DNA from: Sialis fuliginosa
Lineage: Eukaryota; Arthropoda; Insecta; Megaloptera; Sialidae
Assembly (NCBI GenBank): GCA_961205875.1
Contig: OY540813.1
Span: 31,529,001-31,593,000 of the forward strand
Direction of reading: 5' to 3'
Length of the DNA: 64,000 nucleotides
The position numbers were made by a program, and so were the translations under genes. Position 1 is the first letter of the stretch. Each line of letters begins with the position of its first letter. The notes under the pieces are model-generated. The model ran no database searches. It had not been told where the DNA came from and saw nothing but the letters and a program-made list of their open reading frames with translations. Positions 55,858-64,000 of the stretch are shown here, piece after piece.

Positions 55858-56730
55858 TATACAGGTTGAGTCTTACCAGGTGGAACAAACTTGAACAGTT
55901 GATCGAGAAAAATATTTCAAGCAAAAAAGTTCATATGGAGCTTAAAGGGTTTGTAGCTTCTTCACGAAGAATTTTCGGACACATATTTTATATATATAAG
56001 GTACTGGCACCAGTTATGGCCGCTATAAGAGCAAGGTTTACTGTTTTTGTGATTGGCGGGTTTCTTTTTTGTAATACTCGTGAACTCATGTTACTAATAA
56101 AATAAATACCTAACCATTTATTTAATCAATTTAATTACCAAAGTCCGCAAATATAATATAATGGATAAAGTAAAACCAGTAATGAGCACGCAGTGATGGA
56201 CACTTGTTAATAATTACAAAATGATAAGTACAACGACACAAAATTTATAAAAGAAAGAATCGTCTTTGAAAAAATGTAAAGCAGTTGCTATGATAATATA
56301 ATAATAAATAAATAAATTATACTAATAATAAGTTTAAATATCCACTATATTTTGACACCTATTGGCTGATTGTCATCAAATCACGCTGTTAGACAGTTAA
56401 ATAGATATAGATTAATATTCGGAAATGGTAGTAATCAAATATCAACAAATATTTCTAATTCAGTACATTTAATTAAAAATGGCCATTACTGGTGCCAGTA
56501 CCTTATATATGTATAATATTTTTTTTGCAATAGTTTGTTATTATTTAATATTTGGAGAACCCTATTTAGTATTAAAACGTGTAATCGAGTATCAAACAAT
56601 GATTATATTTAGACTACGGATGTATGAGACCAGTAGACCCCATTTAATTGTAATCTAGTATATTTTTGTTCTTAACTTTTTCCTATGTTTGTCACTTTTA
56701 TAAGGTTATATGCCACAAAATACACAGAAA
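55858..56730 (+). mobile_element. FB-A copy, interrupted by M3
   Basis: TATACAGGTTGAGTCTTACC at 55858, then 'agttcatatggagctt' and 'cacgaagaattttcggaca' before the insertion at 55997-56505. 'gtttgttattatttaata', 'ttggagaaccct', 'agtagacccc' and 'ttcttaactttttcctatg' follow after it, matching the FB-A left arm. Confidence 0.68.
55997..56505 (-). mobile_element. M3 MITE, copy 3, nested in FB-A
   Basis: TAAGGTACTGGCACCAGT and ACTGGTGCCAGTACCTTA, TA-flanked in a (TA)n context. The ends are almost perfectly complementary, so it is the best-preserved M3 copy. Confidence 0.88.
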
Positions 56731-57718
56731 TATACTTATTAATTATAGTAAAGAAAGCATTTTGACATGAAATTTAGGCGGAAAGCAATTTTATAATTGA
56801 TTCTTATAGATTTTGAACCGGAGAATTCGAAAAAAATAACCCGGACTAGCGAAAAGTGGTGCAACACCCTTAAAAATGAGGTTTAAGGGTGAAAACCCCA
56901 TTTCCAACCGTTTTTTCAATTTATGACAAAATCTAAAACGACGATGGTATATTTTTATGGTTGATATATATTTAGAACACTCAAACGAATCGATTGTGAC
57001 CACATATACTAAATTTGGCCAAAAATTACCTCTTTCAAAGGGCTTAAAAGACGTAAAAATGCATCTTTTCGGAGAAAATATGTTAAAAAGTAATAACTTT
57101 TGTTAAAATCATCCAAATGACTCGTAATTAGGCTGAAATTGTTCCTAAAGTTCCAAAGAATAATAAATTAACCATAATTTAAAAAAACATTAATAGTTTA
57201 ACCAATGAAAATCGCTAATTTTTAAGGGTAAGTAACGTAAATTTTTGAAAAACTACCTTTTTACTTAAATTTAAATAAAAATATCAGGGTTGAATATTTT
57301 TTAGTGAAACCAAGGTAGATACCTTCTATTTGTACATACAAACAAAATGAGACCCACCAAAATAATATTCAATTAGAACGGGTGCAAACTGCGCTTTGAA
57401 ATACACTGAATTTTTGTCGTATACAATTAAAAAAAACTACATTTTTCCAAACAAAATAATAGATTATGATTTAAACATACTTACATGCATGCTTAAAAGT
57501 AAATTACAAGTTTATGCATCAATGTAAGCTATATAGAGTGCATAATAGTGCATAAAAATACATACATTTCAATAAAACATATATATTTTTTTTAATATTT
57601 TATAGCAATAAAACCATTAAAAAAATTTATATAAATTTTTTTGATCCATTTTTGCTATATTATCGTTTAAAAAATTAAACCAATAGGTAAATTATATAAA
57701 TTTTTATATTCCTTATTA
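56731..57718. other. Gap of unclassified sequence
   Basis: About 56790-57400 has a repeat-like style ('acccggactagcgaaaagtgg', 'caacacccttaaaaatgagg') but no relative in this window. A 70-codon minus frame (56791-57003) has no domain. Confidence 0.3.
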
Positions 57719-57726
57719 TTTATATT

Positions 57727-58259
57727 TGAGGCGTTTATTTTGAAAGTAGCCTAAGTCCATTTTCCACTTTTTTTTAGTTAACTGTAGTAACGTGTATAAT
57801 TAGAAGTAATCTATCATAAAAAAAACAATTTTTGGTTAAATATATTCAAAGGAAAAAATTTTTTTGAACACATTAATTTTCACACTTAATTTAAAGTTAA
57901 AAACTTTATTTTAAAAGTGGCCTAAGTCCACTTCAGTATTGATAATGTTGTTAATTTATCATAATGGCTGGAAAACTAAACCTTTTTACGGAAAATCCAG
58001 TTCTTTTCAATTTATAACAAATGTAATTGTTAATTTTGAAAGTGGTTTAAGTCCATTTGTGGTAAAAAACACATATTATTAATTTAATATTTGGGGTTAT
58101 TTTAATAGTAAATGTAAATTTAACTCTCTTAGAAACACTTAATCAATGTGGCACATTGATATCTTACACGTATATTTTTAATTTTATTGAAACGCAAACC
58201 CTTAAATATCTCAGTTTAAACATAAGTGGACTTAGGCCACTTTCAAAATAAACGCCTCA
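57727..58259. mobile_element. M4 MITE, perfect 8-bp duplication, repeated GGCCTAAGTCCACTT motif
   Basis: TIRs TGAGGCGTTTATTTTGAAAG and its complement are perfect over 20 bp. The target duplication TTTATATT is exact at 57719-57726 and 58260-58267. The string GTGGCCTAAGTCCACTT or a variant occurs at both ends (57747, 58225) and internally (about 57917 and 58032). 'ttttgaaagtgg' or 'ttttaaaagtgg' precedes it each time. 8-bp duplication favours hAT. Non-coding, 533 bp. Confidence 0.93.
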
Positions 58260-58269
58260 TTTATATTAT

Positions 58270-59067
58270 AAAAATTAATTTGTTTCATTGAAATAATGTA
58301 TTTTTATGCACTTTCGTATGCACTATTATAGGTTTGTAGAATTTGACTTAACACGGATGCTTTAAGTAACACAAAATAAATTTATATTCTTGTTCTAAGA
58401 TTAAAAATAAGAAAAACGTTCAGAATGGTAATCTGAATTCAAATACACATAACCACCGTCAGTCACCGTTGATTTAAAAAAGAAATATTTAAAATTCATA
58501 ATATAAATTGCTGGATTTGTAATTATTCTATTTATCTGTAAATACGGCTGTTTGTAATTATTTACAGATTTTTAATGAAAACATTAGAATTTTAAAATGA
58601 ACAAAATGATATGATTTACGTACGTAAATAGACCAGTGGTGTTCGGTAAATAAGTATACAATATTCAAACGAAAATTGCGTGTTTCATAAATTATACTTT
58701 ATGTCAATGTAACTTTTCAAAATTTTATATACACTAAATATTTAGAAATTATCGTTTGTATTATTCAGGCTGAACTCAGGGACTTTTAATGTATATTGTC
58801 CCGTCATTATTTTATGTTCGTTAACTATTTTTAGTGTACTTTACCGAAATCGGAAAAACACTATATTTGTCGTCACGTGCTTCATATTTCTCAACTGTTG
58901 AACCTGAATTTTTTTCAAAAATATGTAATATAAAAAAATACAAAAAAAATCTCATCTCATGTGTGATATCAAATGAAAACTAGCGACTTGAGGAACTTAA
59001 ATATATGAACAATCATTTATACCAGTGGTCTTCAAAGTGAGGTACGCAAAGTTTCTCTTTAAAATAC
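58270..59067. other. AT-rich gap
   Basis: No gene or clear repeat recognised. Confidence 0.3.
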
Positions 59068-59070
59068 TGT

Positions 59071-59076
59071 GTGTTT

Positions 59077-59108
<32 letters not shown>

Positions 59109-59165
59109 TATATTATATTATATTATACTATACTATACTATATTATATTATATTATATTATATTA
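59071..59165. repeat. (GT)n followed by (TATTA)n microsatellite
   Basis: (GT)n at about 59083-59108 and TATTA/TACTA pentamers at 59109-59165, directly beside the Helitron 3' end. Confidence 0.9.
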
Positions 59166-59167
59166 TA

Positions 59168-60054
59168 CTAGCTGGGCCCACGCGGCTTCGCTCGCGTAGA
59201 CTACGGAATTATTGTTTAGGATTTTTGAAAAATATAGTTTAATTAATTAAGTACAAACACGATTAGTTATTATTGTAATAATAATTTATCAATACCTAAA
59301 TTACCTAACAAAAACGAATCAGAAGAAAAAAGTACAAATAATTTGTGTTCTGTTTAAATTTAAATGTTAATTATTGAAAACAAAATTAACTCAAACGTCA
59401 GCCGAGGGACTCCGAATATCTACCGAACGTAAGCGAATCCAGTCTGATGTACATCGCTTCGATGCGGCACGACACCATACATTTAAAATGTTACCTTTAT
59501 AAATATATTTTAAGATATTTTCTAAACTATACGACCAAATTGGATGCTGTAAATGGCAAACTATATCTACATTAAGTACTTATGACGATGAAATCATTTA
59601 TTTTGATAAGGATTAATGTTTTGCAGGTCATAAGTCCATGTAAACAAAACCCAAATATTTTATGTTTTTTTTGTAACATAAAAGCAGTCATTGTGGCTTA
59701 AATATAAAAGTTAGACATATCGTGTCGCTGACTTAATTGTAGAACTTTTGATTCTACACAATTCTTTAATACATTATTTTGTTCTATATTGAACGGTTTA
59801 GGCAGCGTATTACAAAACAGCGCGCCGACGGCAAAATTTTTTCCGACTTGATTTACTATTATCGTCACTGCTTTGTTGTTATGTTACCTAACGTAAAAAA
59901 ATATAGCCTATAACCTGGCCAGAGAACGTACCTATGAATTAAAAAAAAAACTCGTAAATCGGATAAGTGGTTCTCGAGTGATAAGGTAACTAACGGACAG
60001 ACAGACAGACAGACAGACAGACAGAGAGACGTTGAGCTTTATATATATTAAGGA
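59168..60054 (-). mobile_element. Helitron (non-autonomous), complete copy B
   Basis: Minus strand: TCCTTAATATATATAAAG at 60054 to the hairpin ACGCGAGCGAAGCCGCGT, then GGGCCCAGCTAG ending at 59168, between A and T. It matches copy A over nearly its whole length, including the (CTGT)n tract (60000-60023) and 'acagcgcgccgacggcaaaa'. The central segment (59395-59490) is a different GC-rich sequence. No coding frame for Rep/helicase. Confidence 0.87.
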
Positions 60055-60389
60055 TTATATTATATTGTAATATATTATAGGAGGTACAACTTATAATTAT
60101 TTTCGTCTTAGGGGTACGCGATCAAAACAATTTTAAGATCACTGACTTATACCATAACTTTAATTTTACAAATTTTCCTAAAAGGTATTAAAAAATGTTA
60201 TCTCTCACTCATATCTCCAAAAGTATCGATAAAAAAATCTTAAAAATTTTGAGAATGTATACTAGGTATCTACATGAAAATTATCAAGAATTGTTGGGCT
60301 TTCGCATTTTTTTTACGTTCGTTATATAACACTATAATTACACGATATCCGTTTTATTAATAATTACTGAAACATAGTTTAATAATATA

Positions 60390-60720
60390 GTTTTTGCCTT
60401 TTCATTGCTAAACCGCCAAACCAATCTTGATGAAATTTGGAGATATTTTTGGATATAATTGGGATATAGCTTATATCCTAAGGAAGAACATAAGTTACTT
60501 TATATCCTAAAAAATAGATACAAAAATGGATGTGTGCCATTTGTACGCGCTAAGGTTAGGTTATATTTTTTTGGCGTAGTCATCTAGCGTGCAAATTCGA
60601 AACTAAAAACCTATTTTATCAACTATCATACAGAAATCTGTATTATTTACTAACCTAACATCATGGTGTTGTTTTCAATAGCCTTAATTCCAAGCGAACG
60701 AAGTCGCGGGTAACAGCTAC
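60390..60720 (+). mobile_element. Helitron-like 3' end of a second family
   Basis: Ends 'ccaagcgaacgaagtcgcgg' then GTAACAGCTA, similar to Helitron 3' hairpins of insects, with 'aatcttgatgaaatttgg' and 'aggttaggttatat' upstream. 5' end not identified. Confidence 0.45.
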
Positions 60721-60853
60721 ATAGTATTGTATTTATATTGTTCTCCGTGCATAACGCTCGTCGACAGCGGACATAAGACGGTGATAGTAGTAGTTTAATT
60801 GACTCGGGGCAGGGAAAGAGATGTGAGGTGTATCTACCCAATATTAGTAGAGT

Positions 60854-61900
60854 ACACGCAGAGAAAAAACATGGTTGAGACAATAATGTTTTGAGAGCAT
60901 AATAATATGATTGTAATCTTTATTGCAGGAATCATAATTATAACCATTTAATGATAACTTCTCTTTTGTGACTACCATACACTATTAGTGTCGAGAACAT
61001 AATATGTTTGATGCAACCATATTGTTTCGTTGACGAGAACATAATATTTTGGATGCAACCATATTGTTTCGTTGACGAGAACATAATATTTTGGATGCAA
61101 CCATGTTGTTTTATTGTCGAGAACATAATATGTTGAATGCAACCATCTTGTTTAGAGGACGATAACATAATATGTTGAATACAACAATCACGTTGTTTCG
61201 ATTCATTTTTTTATTTGTTATTAATAAAGTTCTGCCTCCGTATTTAAAGTAGATTGACACAAAACAACAATGCTGTTTTTAGACAAACTCATAACAAAAA
61301 TATAATTCACTCACTTTAGGTGTAATATGCAGTATTTAAAACACTTTGCATATATCTTTCACTTTACAAACTTTACTGTAGGAACAATTTACCAGCGTAT
61401 TTAATTAATAAAATATATTATAAGAACTGACAAAAATGAAAGAATTCCGCCTCTATAAACTCACATTGCACATGACCACGTTACACTTAAAAAATAACTT
61501 TGAACATATTACTTGGTATAGTGACTATACCTAATGGTTGTTCCAATCATATTTATATTACGTCAACTATAGGGTATCGTATAAATATCAAAACAAACGA
61601 TTGTTTATCAAGAAAATCATTGTTGTAAAGCAAATGATTTCTGGAATCATAAATGTCAAATTAATATTATGTTACCAAAATCATACTTTTTTTGCAGCAA
61701 CTTAAATTTCTGGTGATAATGTAACATAGTACTTACAAAAAGGAAATGTTTTCTATAATTATGTAATTTTTACGGTAATCATTCTGAAAAATATGAAATT
61801 ATTACAAGTATTAACTATTTTCATAGTAACCAATATATTGTACATACAAAAAAGTTATTTTGCTGCGATCATGTCACAACCATGTTTTTTCTCTGCGTGT
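60854..61900. mobile_element. TIR element (ACACGCAGAGAAAAAACATG) with internal minisatellite
   Basis: The left terminus ACACGCAGAGAAAAAACATG continues GTTG, and the right end is the exact complement (61877-61900), a 24-bp perfect TIR. About 1.05 kb. The left third holds a 42-bp tandem array (60985-61200). Superfamily uncertain: no clear duplication is visible beyond a few A/T bases. Confidence 0.82.
60985..61200. repeat. 42-bp minisatellite, about five units
   Basis: 'gagaacataatat' starts at 60993, 61035, 61077, 61119 and (as gataacataatat) 61161, an exact 42-bp period. Because 42 is a multiple of three, the minus strand is open for 76 codons and repeats a 14-residue block such as CIQNIMFSSTKQYG. 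The motif 'aacataat..tggatgcaacc' resembles the element's own TIR. Confidence 0.93.
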
Positions 61901-62059
61901 AGGTACCATCTCACGCAAACCAATACGAAGATTTCAATGACAGGTAATGATATTCTATATTAGTCGGTACGGAACACTAAACGCGTGATGCCTTACAAGC
62001 ACTTAAGAAATAAATATTATGCTTAAATATTTCATACAAAATATTATCTAATTGATATA

Positions 62060-62467
62060 TACAGTGATTCCAAGATGGTTAAGCCATAGGAAATTTAACA
62101 TAGAGACAATTAGAAGTGTTGTAGTAGCCTTTGGTCAAATTTAACGATGTTGGTGCATTTTTGAAATGCCCTCACAAAATTTAATAAAATAGTAATTAGT
62201 ATTGTGTTTTCAAATTTATATCTGTCAAAAAATATTATTATAATTTTATCTAGGATGCTTACTTTAATTTCATTAATGTATTTTATTCTTTATTAAAGTT
62301 AAAAACAAAACACTGTTGATTAATTTAAAATTTATCAGTTAGTTTCGAGGCGGCATTTCAAAATGCACCAATCACACATCGTTCAATTTGACCAAAGGTT
62401 ACTACAACATTTCTAATTGACCCCATGTTAAATTTCCTATGTCTTAATCAACTTGGAGTACACTGTA
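62060..62467. mobile_element. FB-G foldback MITE (TACAGTG ends)
   Basis: TACAGTGATTCCAAGATGG (62060) and CTTGGAGTACACTGTA (62467) with long inverted arms: 'taggaaatttaacat', 'caattagaa.tgttgtagta', 'cctttggtcaaatt', 'gcatttttgaaatgcc'. The arms run about 110 bp each; the centre is AT-rich. TA flanks suggest Tc1/mariner type. Confidence 0.85.
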
Positions 62468-63721
62468 TATATGATTTACTATATTTCTAATTTTTAACCA
62501 TTTCAAAATAAAAAAATTAAAAAAAACTCTGAGCTGTTGGAAAAAGAGCAATCTAGCCGGTAAGAACTGCATCTTCATAATAAAAAACAAAAACATACGA
62601 TAAAAATCGATTACCTACATTCAACTTAACCTATTTCGTTATATTTATATTAATTTAAATTATTAAATAAATAAATTCATAATTTAGAAATACAACTAAT
62701 AATATAATAACTAATAAACACACATTTGATTTTAAATTCTGGCCGTACTTATTATATGAAAAAATAAACTATATCAATAAACAAAAACTAAATTTATTTA
62801 ATAATGTAAATAAATACTTTTTAAATACAGTAATTTTAGTGTACATGTTGACCGTTTTCACAATGAATATATGATTGTCAATATACAATATTTAATCATA
62901 AAAGTTAAACATATGTTTTTGTGTGATTTTTTAAATTGCTAATTATTATGCATATATACTTTTGTTGTATTTTTTGTTTATTGGCAAATACAAATGCCAT
63001 GTAATTATTTACAGATTTTAAATGAAAAAATATAATTTTAAAATGAGTTATATTTTTAGTAAATACCTAATATAGGTAATCACTGATAAATATACCATTT
63101 TATAAGCAATAAATTTTATTCATTAAGTATGTATGTAAATGTTATTAGCAGAAATATATCACATTAAGATTAACGATATGAAACCATAGAGATAATTTAA
63201 CATAGAAAAGGTGAACCATAGCACTTCATGTAAGTGGAAGCGACGTTTAAATAATAAGAGAAAGAATACACCGTTCCTAAGCGAGAGTAAGTAGGAAGTT
63301 TATGCGCGTGATTGGATAATGCATTTTGAACATGTGTTTAACAAAGAAGGAATATGTCACTATCCTTTCTTTCTCTTTCTAGCGAAAGTTTGTTTTTTCA
63401 GCTGCCTTACTCACAATATGTAAGAAACCCATTAATTGTAAAATGTTGATGCCTGAACATATAAAGTATTTGTTTAGGTGCAAAAACAAATTAGCCAGCT
63501 AACGCTATCTGCGAGGTGTCTAATTGTTATGATATTGCTCGATATTTTAAAGCAGCGGTAATAAATGTTTAATAATGTAAATGATATGCATTTTATGAGG
63601 TACACTTGGCAGCGCTTATTTTAAGTCGTTGATTGTACTTATCGTGCACACGTCAAGGTTATCATATGTACGATTTCATTCGCTACTTCTGTGAATGTGT
63701 TGTCATTTATATTAAGTGCCT
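62468..63721. other. AT-rich gap with a GC-richer, repeat-free segment 63180-63715
   Basis: 62500-63170 is low-complexity A/T. 63180-63715 is GC-richer and matches no repeat here ('gtggaagcgacgtttaaat', 'tatgcgcgtgattggataatg', 'attagccagctaacgctatc', 'ttggcagcgcttattttaag'). No frame with a domain. Candidate host regulatory sequence. Confidence 0.35.
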
Positions 63722-64000
63722 ATCGATTCAAAAAATCTGACAAAATTCCAGAATGCAACTTTTAATTAGTACTTCAAATGAAAATTATAACGAACACTGT
63801 CAAAAATATTTTGGACCCCTCCCATTGACAGAAAAGTGTACTGGCAATTTTTTCACTTACCCCATTAAGTGGGGTGTCTTTAGATAGGTCTCCTAAAATG
63901 CAACAAAATGTTAAAAGACCTTTTGATTTTAACCCTTCAGTTACGATTAGGTTATATATTTGCTTTTCAATGTGGTTAACAGAAAAAAAATCTGAGAAAA
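63722..64000 (-). mobile_element. GTTCCGTAG-family fragment running off the window
   Basis: 'tgaaaattataacgaacactg', 'cttaccccattaagtgggg', 'gataggtctcctaaaatgca' and 'ttaacccttcagttacgat' match the central unit of the 11594-12650 array in inverted order. Confidence 0.75.

Noticed and set aside
60938-61168. Repetitive 76-codon protein from the minisatellite
   Set aside because: The open frame follows from a 42-bp period; no start context or domain, and it lies inside a non-autonomous TIR element.

Overview
The window is strongly AT-rich eukaryotic DNA, made almost entirely of intergenic or intronic sequence packed with non-autonomous transposons. The organism is probably an insect. The evidence is a repertoire typical of insect genomes: Helitrons ending in a GCGAAGC-type hairpin plus CTAG, GTTCCGTAG-ended repeats carrying (GACG)n tracts, TACAGGGTG-like foldback elements, and hAT MITEs with 8-bp duplications. 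A hemipteran (aphid-like) source would fit the low GC and repeat style, but no gene is present to prove it. I recognise no intact host protein-coding gene, rRNA or tRNA. The open frames seen are short, AT-driven, or lie inside repeats.

Layout. 1-7.4 kb: two copies of a GGCATGATGCC-ended MITE (M1), a foldback broken by a Helitron 5' fragment, and an inverted GTTCCGTAG-family copy. 8-15.3 kb: a MITE, a 1.2-kb foldback (FB-A), a complete Helitron, a GTTCCGTAG copy expanded into four ~290-bp tandem units, an R1 element (cgaggaagc ends), and a 1.8-kb near-perfect palindrome (FB-B). 15.3-26.4 kb: two TAAGGTACTG MITEs (M3), a short R1, a hAT MITE with a perfect duplication (M2), a TTAA-flanked MITE and nested foldbacks (FB-C). 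27-36.8 kb: a degenerate hAT transposase tail, more R1, FB-A and M1 copies, and a small hAT MITE nested in R1. 38-41.6 kb: a decayed DNA-transposon gene with ~22-bp motifs arranged in opposite orientations around it, plus a small foldback. 43-56.7 kb: R1 copies, three hammerhead-ribozyme-like motifs in retroelement-type fragments, and several nested insertions. 57-64 kb: a MITE with a perfect 8-bp duplication, a second complete Helitron, a TIR element containing a 42-bp minisatellite, a small foldback, and a GTTCCGTAG copy running off the end.

Between the repeats lie GC-richer, apparently single-copy islands (near 7.6, 11.0, 16.0, 21.8, 26.3, 28.2, 31.0, 33.6, 44.3, 47.4, 51.2, 54.6 and 63.4 kb). 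These are the best candidates for host cis-regulatory DNA or small unrecognised exons. A long stretch without genes but dotted with such islands is what one expects in a large intron or around a developmental locus; that is inference only.

The most unusual content is the set of three hammerhead-like motifs whose stem I bases covary, the very similar-armed 1.8-kb palindrome, the Helitron copies that share ends but differ in a GC-rich centre, and the clear insertion-in-insertion chronology.
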